Under the pieces are notes generated by a model. The model made no database searches, was not told where the DNA came from, and worked only from the letters and a program-made list of their open reading frames with translations. A DNA stretch of 63,037 bases from Pseudomonadota bacterium. GTDB taxonomy: Bacteria > Desulfobacterota > Desulfovibrionia > Desulfovibrionales > Desulfovibrionaceae. The translations under genes and the position numbers were made by a program. How positions within the stretch are numbered: the stretch's first letter is position 1; each line of letters begins with the position of its first letter. Location of the stretch: NCBI GenBank assembly GCA_023419375.1, contig JAEZYD010000005.1, positions 1-63,037 on the forward strand. Reading direction: 5' to 3'. Shown here in pieces: positions 14,426 through 24,708 of this stretch.

Positions 14426-15766
14426 ATGGAAGTAAAAAAAGCCATCATCGAGGCAGTGGCAGAATACCTTGCCCCTCTCTTCGGCCCCGCCACCGAAATT
14501 CTGGACGATGACTACACCAGAGAAAATTTTGAAGACCTCGCCGAAATGAACGGCAGGCGCTTTATGCTGCGGGTTGCCCTTACCGGTCAGCCGGAGGATG
14601 AAGTGTACCTGTTCCGCGCCATTCCTTTTACGGAAACGGAGCAGGCCATTGCACGGAATATCCTTGATGAATGGGAAAAAATCTTCACCACGCCCCATAT
14701 AGATGATTACGCCGCCGTATGCATACGGCAGGCACAGATCATCGGCATTGCCAAAATACTCTCTCCAGCTCGCCACACAACGGTGCTGCGCATGCTGAAT
14801 CTGCTGTCGTTCTGGTCGAGCGAAACGCATGAAGGCGACAAGATATCCTTCTGCGTGGGCATTGACGAAGACGATCCCCAGCCGGGCAGCGTGAATTTTT
14901 TTGATGCCAGCAAGGAGGACTACGCCAAGGTGCTCACCTCCGGCTGCGACACCCTGCTTGTGTGCAATGCAGAGGGGGGCATAACCGCCTATTGCGAGGC
15001 GGATTTGCCCGCAGAGGCCGAGGCGGCCCATGTATACGCGCCTCTGGCCTTTCTGCCCGTGGCCTATTGGACGTCACAAAACAGGTGCGCCTTTTGCCTC
15101 AGCAGAAATGGCGACATACTCATCTTCAAAAACAGGCAGTTATTTTTTGCCAAAAGGCGCGGCAAGTGGCTGCATTTTTCGCATCAGGCCTACCTTGCCG
15201 AGCTTGGCTATCAGGGGCAAGGCGGCAGCAGGGGCACCATTGAGGCGCTGTACCTGAGCCTGCTCGATGTTTCATTCAGGCGCAAGGGCGCGTGTATCGG
15301 CTTTTTCCGCACCAACGCCGTTACCCCTTGGATGATAAACGAGCGCCGTAACCAGCGCATTGGGCAAAACATTTCTCAGGATGAACTGGTGCGCATTTCG
15401 CAAGACAGGCTGCACGGCTACCTGAACGAAATAGTCAGCCAGGGCGACATGCTGGCGCACGATGCCAGCAGCAAAACCGCGCTGTTGCGCTCGGCCCTGC
15501 CAAGCCTGAATTTTGCGCAGATTCCGCGCAAGCTGCGGGCAGAACTTCTTTCCATTGATGGCGCAACCCTGATCTTTGACGATGGCAGCGTTTTTGCTGT
15601 GGGGGCTATCCTCAAGATTCCCGGCGGCAGCAGCAGCGGCGGGCGCAAGGCGGCAGCCATGACCCTGGCTGAGCACGGTATTGGCATCAAGGTTTCCAAC
15701 GATGGGCATATCACGGCCTGGAGCCGGAGAGCCGAGGAGGGGCAGGCTCTGTTTGAAATAGCCTGA
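14426..15766 (+). CDS. Unknown protein with C-terminal DisA_N (diadenylate cyclase)-like domain
   Basis: This 446-aa soluble protein begins at an ATG preceded by AGGGAG. The C-terminal ~70 residues resemble the DisA_N nucleotide-binding fold: IDGATLIFDDGSVFAVGAIL (DGA at 378-380), a Gly/Ser loop, then GGRKAAAMTLAEHG in place of the catalytic G-(T/A)-RH-R-AA motif, then IKVSNDGHITAW. The missing RHR argues against cyclase activity and for a degenerate nucleotide-sensing (DACN-type) domain. The first ~350 residues are of unknown fold. It lies 114 bases after the phosphatase gene on the same strand, so both may belong to one signalling unit. The DisA_N relation is inferred from motifs only. Confidence 0.6.
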   Translation: MEVKKAIIEAVAEYLAPLFGPATEILDDDYTRENFEDLAEMNGRRFMLRVALTGQPEDEVYLFRAIPFTETEQAIARNILDEWEKIFTTPHIDDYAAVCIRQAQIIGIAKILSPARHTTVLRMLNLLSFWSSETHEGDKISFCVGIDEDDPQPGSVNFFDASKEDYAKVLTSGCDTLLVCNAEGGITAYCEADLPAEAEAAHVYAPLAFLPVAYWTSQNRCAFCLSRNGDILIFKNRQLFFAKRRGKWLHFSHQAYLAELGYQGQGGSRGTIEALYLSLLDVSFRRKGACIGFFRTNAVTPWMINERRNQRIGQNISQDELVRISQDRLHGYLNEIVSQGDMLAHDASSKTALLRSALPSLNFAQIPRKLRAELLSIDGATLIFDDGSVFAVGAILKIPGGSSSGGRKAAAMTLAEHGIGIKVSNDGHITAWSRRAEEGQALFEIA

Positions 15767-16247
15767 GTCATGGCAAATTTTGTGAAAGCAGAAAAAAACG
15801 TTCTTTTGTGCGCCCGCCAGCACGATTTGTGTGCTCAAACGAGAATAACCGCTCCACCCGGCATTTTTTTTGTCTTGTCATGAAGTTCCCACTGAGGTAA
15901 ATTAATGAACAGAGGCTTTTTTATTTTTCTCTCCCGCTTTTTTTGCTTGCCAAGGACTCTGATTCCTAGTATGCATCCTCTTTCAACGATTGGTGCGGGA
16001 GGCTCCTTTCTGTTTTTCAATAACTTACTGACCAAGCATATATATTAAAGGTAAAGCCCTGACCCCAGCCCTGTTTACCCAGACAGGGATGGGTTTTTTA
16101 CGCCTTGCCCGCAGTAAGTTCTTTTTAGCCTTCCCACCAGATTACGCTTTCAGGGTGCAGTGACAGCAAGTTTTTTGCCCGCCGGCTTAGGCATGCTGAT
16201 TTGTCTCGCGCAGCCGGGGCGCAACCGCTACCTATCTTGAGGTACCC
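15767..16247. promoter_or_regulatory. rpoB upstream region
   Basis: About 480 bases with no supported gene; a 66-codon minus-strand frame (16035-15835) has no ribosome binding site. It includes an attenuator-like terminator at 16064-16099. rplJ and rplL, which usually precede rpoB, are not here. Confidence 0.5.
16064..16099 (+). terminator. Terminator or attenuator upstream of rpoB
   Basis: CCCAGCCCTGT and ACAGGGATGGG pair with one mismatch, followed by six T. It lies ~150 nt before the rpoB start and could attenuate readthrough from an upstream promoter or end an upstream unit. Confidence 0.6.
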
Positions 16248-19200
16248 ATGGGCCAGCTCACCAAACAGTTCGGCAAGATCAAGGTTTCCCTCCCTATCCC
16301 ACATCTGCTGAATCTGCAGATAGATTCTTACCAGAAATTCCTTCAGGAAGGCGTTTCAGATGCCGACCGCAGCCCAGAGGAAGGGCTGGAAGGTGTGTTC
16401 CACACCGTCTTCCCCATTGAGGATTTCAATAAGACCGCCAGTCTTGAGTTCGTCAGCTATGAAATCGGCGAACCCAAGTACGACCAGGCCGAGTGCATTT
16501 CCAAGGGGCTGACCTACGAGGCACCCATGCGCATCAAGGTGCGCCTGGTTGTCTATGACACCGATGAAGCTTCGGGCAACCGCACCATCCGCGACATCAA
16601 AGAGCAGGATATCTATTTTGGCACCCTGCCCCTGATGACGGAAAAGGGCACGTTTATCATCAACGGCACCGAGCGCGTCATCGTTAACCAGTTGCAGCGC
16701 TCGCCGGGCATCATCTTTGAGCACGACGGCGGCAAGACTCACACCAGCCGCAAGGTGCTCTATTCCTGCCGCATCATCCCCATGCGCGGCTCGTGGCTCG
16801 ACTTTGACTTCGACCACAAGGATATTCTGTACGTCCGCATCGACCGCCGCCGCAAGATGCCTGCCACCATCCTGTTCAAGGCCATGGGCATGAGCAAGGA
16901 GCAGATTCTTGAATACTTCTACTCGCAGGAGCACTACCGCATTGAGTCGGCCAGCAGCCTGTTCTGGGAAGTGCGCAAGGACCTGTACCGCAAGGACAAC
17001 GCCTACGCCGACATCATCGACGCGCAGGGCAATGTCATTGTCAAGGCTGGCAAGCCCATCACCAAGCGCAGCTGGCGTCTGATCTGCGAAGCGGGCATTG
17101 AAGCTATCGAAGTTCGCCCCGACACGCTGGACGCCATGTTCCTGGCTTTGGACGTGGCCGATCCCAAGACCGGCGAAGTGCTGGCCGAAGCTGCGGACGA
17201 AATCACCGCAGGTCTGCTCGACCGCTTCCGCGAAGCGGGCATCACGCGCATTGCCGTGCTGCACACCAAGGGCACGGATACGTCTTCGTCCATCCGCGAT
17301 ACCCTGGTTCAGGATCGCATTCCCGACCAGCAGAAAGCGCAGGAAGAAATCTACCGTCGTCTGCGTCCGTCTTCTCCGCCTACCCCGGAAATTGCGGCCA
17401 GCTTCTTTGACAACCTGTTCCGCAACGGCGACTACTACGACCTTTCGCCCGTGGGCCGTTACAAACTCAACCAGCGCCTGAGCCTGGATGAAGCTGACGA
17501 CCTGCGCACGCTGACCGACCACGACATCCTCACCGCCATCAAGGTGCTGGTGCAGTTGAAGGACAGCCACGGCCCCGCCGATGACATCGACCACCTCGGC
17601 AACCGCCGTGTGCGTCTGGTGGGCGAACTGGTGGAAAACCAGTACCGCATCGGCCTTGTGCGCATGGAACGCGCTATCAAGGAGCGCATGAGCCTTCAGG
17701 AAATTTCCACGCTCATGCCCCACGACCTTATCAATCCCAAGCCTGTGGCGGCTGTGCTGAAAGAATTCTTCGGCACCTCGCAGCTTTCGCAGTTCATGGA
17801 TCAGACCAACTCGCTCTCCGAAGTGACGCACAAGCGCCGCCTTTCGGCCCTGGGCCCCGGTGGTCTTACCCGTGAACGCGCGGGCTTTGAAGTGCGCGAC
17901 GTGCACACCTCGCACTATGGCCGCATCTGCCCAATTGAAACGCCTGAAGGCCCGAACATCGGTCTGATCGTTTCGTTGACCACCTTTGCCAAGGTGAACG
18001 ACTACGGCTTTATCGAAACGCCTTACCGCGTTGTGCGCGATGCCCGCGTGACCGATGAAGTCGTGCACCTCGACGCCTCGCGCGAAGGTGGCCAGGTTGT
18101 GGCCCAGGCCAACGCCCGCACCGATGCCGACGGCAACCTGCTTGACGAATACGTTACCGTGCGCGTCAAGGGCGAAGTGGAAATGAACCCGCGTGAAGAA
18201 GTGACCCTGATGGACATTTCGCCCAGCCAGATGGTCTCCATCTCTGCCGCGCTCATTCCCTTCCTGGAACACGACGACGCCAACCGCGCGCTCATGGGTT
18301 CAAACATGCAGCGTCAGGCCGTGCCGCTTCTGCGCGCCGAAAAGCCCCTTGTGGGCACCGGCATGGAAGTGGACGTGGCCCGCGACTCCGGCGCGTGCAT
18401 CGTGGCTCCCGCTCCGGGCAAGGTGGAATATGTGGACGCCGACCGCCTCATCGTTTCGTACGAAGGCGATGTGTTCCCCAAGCAGGGCGGCGTGCGCGCC
18501 TATGACCTGCTGAAGTTCCACAAGTCCAACCAGAACTCCTGCTTTGGACAAAAGCCCACCTGCTACCCCGGCATGCCCGTGAAAAAGGGCCAGATTCTGG
18601 CTGACGGCCCCGGTATTGACGAAGGCGAACTGGCCCTCGGCAAGAACCTGGTGGTCGCCTTCATGCCCTGGTGCGGTTACAACTACGAAGACTCCATCCT
18701 CATTTCCGAGCGCACCGTTCGCGAGGATACCTTTACCTCCATTCATATTGAAGAATTCGAGGTAGTGGCCCGCGACACCAAGCTTGGACCGGAGGAAATC
18801 ACTCGCGATATTCCCAACGTCAGCGAAGAAATGCTGCGCAACCTGGACGAGAGCGGCATCATCCGCATCGGCGCAGCGGTCAAGCCCGACGATATCCTTG
18901 TGGGCAAGATCACGCCCAAGGGCGAAACCCAGCTTACCCCTGAAGAAAAGCTGCTTCGCGCCATCTTCGGCGAGAAGGCCAGGGATGTGAAAAACACCTC
19001 CCTCAAGGTTCCCCCGGGAGTGGAAGGCACCATCATTGACGTGAAGGTCTTCAACCGCCGCTCCGGCGAGAAGGACGACCGCACGCTGGCCATTGAAAGC
19101 CACGACACGTCCGTGCTGGACCAGAAGGAATCTGATCACCTTCGCGCTTTGTCCGACCGCACCCGCGTTCAGATTGCCCCGCATGTGCTGGGCAAGCAGA

Positions 19201-20384
19201 TCGCCGCCGCCGTGCCGGGCAAAAAGAAGGGCGAAGTGCTGGCCGAAGTGGGCGCAGCCCTGACCGAAGACGTGCTTGAGCAGATCCCCGTGAAGAAGCT
19301 CGCGGGCCTGTTCAAGAGCAAGGAAGTCAACGACGCCGTGGCCGACGTGCTCAAGTCTTACGACCAGCAGGTTGAATACCTGAAGGCCATTTACGACTCC
19401 AAGCGCGAAAAGGTTACGGAAGGCGATGATCTGCCCCCTGGCGTCATCAAGATGGTCAAGGTGCACATCGCCATCAAGCGTAAGCTCTCTGTGGGCGATA
19501 AAATGGCTGGCCGCCACGGTAACAAGGGTGTTGTTTCCTGCATTCTGCCGGAAGAAGACATGCCCTTCTTTGCCGACGGTCGCCCCGTGGACATCGTGTT
19601 GAACCCCCTGGGCGTGCCTTCACGTATGAACATCGGGCAGATCATGGAAACCCACCTCGGGTGGGGCGCCAAGGAACTGGGGCGGCAGCTGGCCGAACTG
19701 GTTGACTCCGGCGCGGCCATGCAGGTTGTGCGCGAGGAACTGAAGGGCGTTTACAATTCGCCTGAAATCAGCGCCCTGGTGGACAGCATGAGCGATGAGG
19801 AATTCAAGGCCTCCGCCCTCAAGCTGCGCAACGGTATTGTCACCAAGACCCCGGTGTTCGACGGCGCGACCGAAGAAGAAATCTGGGGCTGGATGGACAA
19901 GGCTGGTCTTGCCAACGACGGCAAAACCACCCTGTACGATGGCCGCACGGGTGTTCCCTTCAAGAACCGCGTGACCACGGGCGTCATGTACATGCTTAAA
20001 CTGCACCACCTGGTTGACGAAAAAATCCATGCCCGTTCCACTGGCCCCTACTCGCTGGTGACGCAGCAGCCCCTCGGCGGTAAAGCCCAGTTCGGTGGTC
20101 AGCGTCTTGGTGAAATGGAAGTGTGGGCTCTGGAAGCTTACGGCGCGGCCTATTTGCTGCAGGAATTCCTTACGGTCAAGTCGGACGACGTGACCGGGCG
20201 CGTGAAGATGTACGAGAAGATCGTCAAGGGAGACAACTTCCTTGAAGCCGGTCTGCCCGAATCCTTCAACGTGTTGGTGAAGGAACTCATGAGCCTTGGC
20301 CTCAACGTGACCCTGCACCAGGAAGAAGGCAAGAAAAAGCCCAAACGCGTGGGCTATATGAAAGAACGCGAGGAAGAGGCGTAA
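16248..20384 (+). CDS. rpoB: RNA polymerase beta subunit
   Basis: Full-length beta subunit (1378 aa). With beta' it forms the active centre cleft. The order of conserved blocks is normal: MGQLTKQFGKIKVSLPIPHLL at the N-terminus, the rifampicin region FGTSQLSQFMDQTNSLSEVTH with unmutated-looking residues, RERAGFEVRDVHTSHYGRICP, GYNYEDSI, KMAGRHGNKG, and the C-terminal GGKAQFGGQRLGEMEVWALEA. The ATG follows GAGGT. It forms an operon with rpoC 118 bases on. Codon use is strongly biased, as expected for high expression. Confidence 0.98.
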   Translation: MGQLTKQFGKIKVSLPIPHLLNLQIDSYQKFLQEGVSDADRSPEEGLEGVFHTVFPIEDFNKTASLEFVSYEIGEPKYDQAECISKGLTYEAPMRIKVRLVVYDTDEASGNRTIRDIKEQDIYFGTLPLMTEKGTFIINGTERVIVNQLQRSPGIIFEHDGGKTHTSRKVLYSCRIIPMRGSWLDFDFDHKDILYVRIDRRRKMPATILFKAMGMSKEQILEYFYSQEHYRIESASSLFWEVRKDLYRKDNAYADIIDAQGNVIVKAGKPITKRSWRLICEAGIEAIEVRPDTLDAMFLALDVADPKTGEVLAEAADEITAGLLDRFREAGITRIAVLHTKGTDTSSSIRDTLVQDRIPDQQKAQEEIYRRLRPSSPPTPEIAASFFDNLFRNGDYYDLSPVGRYKLNQRLSLDEADDLRTLTDHDILTAIKVLVQLKDSHGPADDIDHLGNRRVRLVGELVENQYRIGLVRMERAIKERMSLQEISTLMPHDLINPKPVAAVLKEFFGTSQLSQFMDQTNSLSEVTHKRRLSALGPGGLTRERAGFEVRDVHTSHYGRICPIETPEGPNIGLIVSLTTFAKVNDYGFIETPYRVVRDARVTDEVVHLDASREGGQVVAQANARTDADGNLLDEYVTVRVKGEVEMNPREEVTLMDISPSQMVSISAALIPFLEHDDANRALMGSNMQRQAVPLLRAEKPLVGTGMEVDVARDSGACIVAPAPGKVEYVDADRLIVSYEGDVFPKQGGVRAYDLLKFHKSNQNSCFGQKPTCYPGMPVKKGQILADGPGIDEGELALGKNLVVAFMPWCGYNYEDSILISERTVREDTFTSIHIEEFEVVARDTKLGPEEITRDIPNVSEEMLRNLDESGIIRIGAAVKPDDILVGKITPKGETQLTPEEKLLRAIFGEKARDVKNTSLKVPPGVEGTIIDVKVFNRRSGEKDDRTLAIESHDTSVLDQKESDHLRALSDRTRVQIAPHVLGKQIAAAVPGKKKGEVLAEVGAALTEDVLEQIPVKKLAGLFKSKEVNDAVADVLKSYDQQVEYLKAIYDSKREKVTEGDDLPPGVIKMVKVHIAIKRKLSVGDKMAGRHGNKGVVSCILPEEDMPFFADGRPVDIVLNPLGVPSRMNIGQIMETHLGWGAKELGRQLAELVDSGAAMQVVREELKGVYNSPEISALVDSMSDEEFKASALKLRNGIVTKTPVFDGATEEEIWGWMDKAGLANDGKTTLYDGRTGVPFKNRVTTGVMYMLKLHHLVDEKIHARSTGPYSLVTQQPLGGKAQFGGQRLGEMEVWALEAYGAAYLLQEFLTVKSDDVTGRVKMYEKIVKGDNFLEAGLPESFNVLVKELMSLGLNVTLHQEEGKKKPKRVGYMKEREEEA

Positions 20385-20416
20385 CAGCCCCTTTCTGCGG
20401 CCCCGGAAACGCGTTG

Positions 20417-20453
20417 CGTTGGCCGTGAGCGGTTATGCCTCTCACGGCCAACG
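20417..20453 (+). repeat. Perfect hairpin in the rpoB-rpoC spacer
   Basis: CGTTGGCCGTGAG (20417-20429) and CTCACGGCCAACG (20441-20453), loop of 11 nt and no T-run. It could be a processing or stability element between the two cistrons. Confidence 0.6.
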
Positions 20454-20502
20454 ACAGCATGGCTAACGATTTCAACGAGCTTTTTACAAAGCAAGGTATA
20501 CT

Positions 20503-23500
20503 ATGAGCCTGGACGATCTTTTCACCGCACGCGGCGCGTCGACCAACGTGACGAACATCCGCAACCTGAAAGCCATCCAGATTTCCATCGCATCGCCCGA
20601 AGCCATTCGTGAATGGTCTTACGGCGAAGTGAAAAAGCCGGAAACCATCAATTATCGTACCTTCAAGCCGGAGCGCGACGGCCTGTTCTGCGCCAAGATC
20701 TTCGGCCCCGTGAAGGACTATGAATGCAACTGCGGCAAATACAAGCGCATGAAGCACCGCGGCATCGTCTGCGAAAAGTGCGGCGTTGAAGTTATTGCCT
20801 CCAAGGTGCGCCGCGAGCGCATGGGGCACATTGAGCTGGCCGCGCCCGTTGCCCACATCTGGTTTTTGAAGACCCTGCCTTCCAAGATCGGCACCCTGCT
20901 CGACATGACCATGGCCGATCTGGAAAAGGTGCTGTACTTCGACTCCTACATCGTTCTTGATCCCGGTCAGACCAATCTGCAGAAGCGTCAGGTCATCTCT
21001 GAAGACCAGTACCTCCAGATTCTTGACCACTACGGCACGGACGAAGTCCTCACCGTGGGCATGGGCGCCGAAGCCGTGCGCAGCCTGCTGGAAGAGCTGG
21101 AGCTGGAAAAGCTGCGCGCCGAACTGCGCGAGGAAGGCGAATCCACCAAGAGCCAGACCAAGAAGAAAAAGATCACCAAGCGCCTCAAGATTGTTGAAGC
21201 CTTCCTTGAGTCGGACAACAAGCCCGAATGGATGATTATGGAAGTCATTCCCGTCATCCCGCCGGAACTGCGTCCTCTGGTGCCGCTGGACGGTGGCCGC
21301 TTTGCCACCTCTGACCTCAACGACCTTTACCGTCGTGTGATCAACCGCAACAACCGTCTGAAACGGCTGATGGAACTGGGCGCGCCCGAAATCATCATCC
21401 GCAACGAAAAGCGCATGCTGCAGGAAGCTGTGGACGCGCTCTTCGACAACGGTCGTCGTGGCCGCGCCATTGCTGGCACCAACGGTCGCCCGCTCAAGTC
21501 GCTTTCCGACATGATCAAGGGCAAGCAGGGCCGCTTCCGTCAGAACCTGCTCGGCAAGCGCGTTGACTACTCCGGCCGTTCGGTTATTACCGTTGGCCCT
21601 TACCTCAAGCTGCACCAGTGCGGTTTGCCCAAAAAGATGGCGCTTGAGCTGTTCAAGCCCTTCATCTATGCCGAACTTGAAAAAAGAGGCCACGCCTCCA
21701 CAATCAAGAGCGCCAAAAAGATGGTGGAGCGTGAAGAGCTGGTAGTGTGGGATATCCTTTCGGAAGTGGTGCGCGAATACCCCATTCTGCTCAACCGCGC
21801 CCCTACCCTGCACCGTCTGGGCATCCAGGCCTTTGAACCCCTGCTGGTCGAAGGCAAGGCCATCCGTCTGCACCCGCTCGTCTGCTCGGCCTACAACGCC
21901 GACTTTGACGGTGACCAGATGGCCGTGCACATTCCCCTTTCGGTGGAAGCGCAGATTGAATGCCGCGTGCTCATGATGAGCACCAACAACATTCTCTCGC
22001 CCGCCAACGGTGGTCCTGTCATCGTGCCTTCTCAGGATATCGTGCTTGGTCTGTACTACATGACCGCCGAGCGCAGCTTTGAGCAGGGCGAAGGCATGAG
22101 CTTCTGCGCCCCCTGGGAAGTGGAAGCCGCCTATGACGGCGGACAGGTTTCGCTGCATGCCCGCGTCAAGGTGCGCATGCCCGATGGCCACGTGTACGAC
22201 ACGACCCCCGGCCGTGTGCTCGTGAGCGACATCCTGCCCGAAAAGCTGGGCTTCGAAAACGTCAACTGCGTGCTCACCAAGAAGAACATTGCACGCCTCG
22301 TGGGCGCGGCCTACCGCCACTGCGGCATCAAGGCCACGGTCATTCTGTGCGACCGCCTCAAGGACATGGGTTACGAATTCGCCACCAGGGCGGGCGTGAC
22401 CATCGGCGTGAAAGACCTCACCATTCCTGAAAGCAAGAAGCACATTCTGGCTGCCTCGCAGGCGGAAGTGGACGACATTGAACATCAGTACCGCGACGGT
22501 ATCATCACCCGTACTGAAAAGTACAACAAGGTGGTTGACGTGTGGACCAAGGCCACACAGGACGTTTCGGCAGAGATGATCAAGGATATCTCCTACGATA
22601 TCCTCACCGATCCCAAGACCGGCAAGCAGGAAAAGAACCAGAGCTTCAACCCGATCTTCATGATGTCCAATTCGGGCGCTCGTGGTAACCAGGATCAGAT
22701 GCGTCAGCTCGCTGGCATGCGCGGTCTTATGGCCAAGCCTTCTGGTGAAATCATTGAAACGCCTATCACATCTTCGTTCCGCGAAGGTCTGTCGGTGTTG
22801 CAGTACTTCACCTCCACCCACGGTGCTCGTAAGGGTCTCGCCGATACCGCCCTTAAGACGGCCAACTCCGGTTACCTTACCCGCCGTCTGGTTGACGTTG
22901 TGCAGGACGTTATTGTCTGCGAACACGACTGCGGCACGGTGGACGGCATTGAACTGACCCACCTCAAGGACGGCGGCGACATCAAAACCCCGCTGGCCGA
23001 GCGCGTCATTGGCCGTGTGCTGCTCTACCCCGTGTTTGATCCCGATGATCCAAACACCGTGCTGATGCCCGAAAACACGCTTATCGAGGAAAAGGAAGCC
23101 CAGCTTATCAGCGACAAGGGCATTTCCTCCATCACCGTGCGCTCGCCCCTTACCTGCCAGGCCGAACGCGGCATCTGCGCCCTCTGCTACGGGCGTGACC
23201 TTGCCCGCGGGCACCTGGTCAACACGGGCGAAACCGTGGGTATCATCGCAGCCCAGTCCATCGGTGAACCTGGCACGCAGCTTACCATGCGTACCTTCCA
23301 CATCGGTGGTACGGCTTCGAGCACCATTGAAAAGAACAAGTTTGAAGCCCAGAACGCAGGCCGAGTTATTCTTAACCGCGTGCGTTCCGTTACCAACCGT
23401 GACGGCGTTGAACTGGTGCTCGGCAAGAGCGGCCAGCTCACCATTGTGGACGCGCAGGGCCGCGAACGCGAAAAATACATTCTGCCCAACGGCGCACGCC

Positions 23501-24672
23501 TGCTCGTCCATGACGGCCAGGAAGTGACCAAGGGCTATGTGATGGCCGAATGGGATCCGTTCAACGAACCCTTTGTCTGCGAAGAAGAAGGCGTTATCCG
23601 TTTTACGGACATCATCGACGGCAAGACCGTGCAGGAAAAGGTGGACGATATTACCCGTCAGGCATCCCTGACCATTATGGAATACCGCACCACCAACTTC
23701 CGCCCGTCCATCTCCATCTGCGATGAACACGGCAGCGTCAAAAAACGCAGCCACGCTGGCACGGCGGCGGTTTACACCCTGCCTGTCGGCTCCATCATCA
23801 TGATCAAGGACGGCGCAGACATTCAGGCCGGCGACATCATCGCCCGTAAGCCTCGCGAAACGTCAAAGACCAAGGACATCGTCGGTGGTTTGCCGCGCGT
23901 GGCCGAGCTCTTTGAAGTTCGCAAGCCCAAGGACATGGCCGTGGTTTCCGAAATCGCGGGCACTGTCACCTACGCTGGCGAATCCAAGGGCAAGCGCAAG
24001 CTGGTGGTTACGCCTGAAATCGGCGAGGCCAAGGAATACCTGGTGCCAAAGGGCAAGCACATTACCGCTGCTGACGGCGACTTTGTGGAAGCGGGCGATC
24101 CGCTGACCGAAGGCTACCCCGAACTGCACGATATTCTGCGTACCCGTGGCGAAAAGTTCCTTGCCCGCTACCTCGTGGACGAAATCCAGGAAGTGTACCG
24201 CTTCCAGGGCGTGGGTATCGACGACAAGCACATCGAAGTTATTGTGCGTCAGATGCTCAAGAAGGTTACGGTTCTCGATTGCGGCGGCACCAGCTTCCTC
24301 GTGGGCGAGCAGGTGGACAAGGCCGAATTCAAGGCCGAAAACCAGAAGGTCATTGCCGAAGGCCGTGTGCCAGCTACAGCGGAACCGCTGGTGCTGGGTA
24401 TCACCCAGGCTTCGTTGACCACCTCCTCGTTCATCTCGGCGGCCTCCTTCCAGGAAACCACCAAGGTGCTCACCGAGGCTTCGCTCAAGGGCAAGATGGA
24501 CTACCTGCGCGGCCTCAAGGAAAACGTCATTGTGGGTCGCCTCATTCCTGCCGGTACCGGCTACCGCGAATACGTCAACGGCGATATCGTGGTTCCCGAC
24601 CAGAAGGAACGTCCCGACAAGTTCCTTGAAGACCTTGAAGAAAACCCCGTGCTGGTTGATCTGAACAACTAG
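20503..24672 (+). CDS. rpoC: RNA polymerase beta' subunit
   Basis: Full-length beta' (1389 aa). The N-terminal zinc site is present (CNCGKYKRMKHRGIVCEKCG). The catalytic magnesium loop reads YNADFDGDQMAVH, and the bridge and trigger region includes GLRGLMAKPSGEIIETPI-like and TANSGYLTRRLVDV-like sequences. The second zinc site has CDCG-type, CQAERGICALCYG cysteines. The C-terminus carries the omega-contact region ending LVDLNN. A near-perfect terminator follows 36 bases after the stop, so rpoBC ends here. Confidence 0.98.
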   Translation: MSLDDLFTARGASTNVTNIRNLKAIQISIASPEAIREWSYGEVKKPETINYRTFKPERDGLFCAKIFGPVKDYECNCGKYKRMKHRGIVCEKCGVEVIASKVRRERMGHIELAAPVAHIWFLKTLPSKIGTLLDMTMADLEKVLYFDSYIVLDPGQTNLQKRQVISEDQYLQILDHYGTDEVLTVGMGAEAVRSLLEELELEKLRAELREEGESTKSQTKKKKITKRLKIVEAFLESDNKPEWMIMEVIPVIPPELRPLVPLDGGRFATSDLNDLYRRVINRNNRLKRLMELGAPEIIIRNEKRMLQEAVDALFDNGRRGRAIAGTNGRPLKSLSDMIKGKQGRFRQNLLGKRVDYSGRSVITVGPYLKLHQCGLPKKMALELFKPFIYAELEKRGHASTIKSAKKMVEREELVVWDILSEVVREYPILLNRAPTLHRLGIQAFEPLLVEGKAIRLHPLVCSAYNADFDGDQMAVHIPLSVEAQIECRVLMMSTNNILSPANGGPVIVPSQDIVLGLYYMTAERSFEQGEGMSFCAPWEVEAAYDGGQVSLHARVKVRMPDGHVYDTTPGRVLVSDILPEKLGFENVNCVLTKKNIARLVGAAYRHCGIKATVILCDRLKDMGYEFATRAGVTIGVKDLTIPESKKHILAASQAEVDDIEHQYRDGIITRTEKYNKVVDVWTKATQDVSAEMIKDISYDILTDPKTGKQEKNQSFNPIFMMSNSGARGNQDQMRQLAGMRGLMAKPSGEIIETPITSSFREGLSVLQYFTSTHGARKGLADTALKTANSGYLTRRLVDVVQDVIVCEHDCGTVDGIELTHLKDGGDIKTPLAERVIGRVLLYPVFDPDDPNTVLMPENTLIEEKEAQLISDKGISSITVRSPLTCQAERGICALCYGRDLARGHLVNTGETVGIIAAQSIGEPGTQLTMRTFHIGGTASSTIEKNKFEAQNAGRVILNRVRSVTNRDGVELVLGKSGQLTIVDAQGREREKYILPNGARLLVHDGQEVTKGYVMAEWDPFNEPFVCEEEGVIRFTDIIDGKTVQEKVDDITRQASLTIMEYRTTNFRPSISICDEHGSVKKRSHAGTAAVYTLPVGSIIMIKDGADIQAGDIIARKPRETSKTKDIVGGLPRVAELFEVRKPKDMAVVSEIAGTVTYAGESKGKRKLVVTPEIGEAKEYLVPKGKHITAADGDFVEAGDPLTEGYPELHDILRTRGEKFLARYLVDEIQEVYRFQGVGIDDKHIEVIVRQMLKKVTVLDCGGTSFLVGEQVDKAEFKAENQKVIAEGRVPATAEPLVLGITQASLTTSSFISAASFQETTKVLTEASLKGKMDYLRGLKENVIVGRLIPAGTGYREYVNGDIVVPDQKERPDKFLEDLEENPVLVDLNN

Positions 24673-24708
24673 GCGGATAGAATAAACCGGGCCACGGCCT
24701 GGAGACTG

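Noticed and set aside
15835..16035. 66-codon minus-strand frame upstream of rpoB
   Set aside because: Lys/Arg-rich, no ribosome binding site, and lies in the expected rpoB control region.
16356..18272. 638-codon open frame antisense to rpoB
   Set aside because: It is a shadow caused by GC-rich third positions; composition is His/Val/Gly-rich with no domain. The same holds for the antisense frames over rpoC (20302-23754) and the SpoIIE-type gene (12014-14158).
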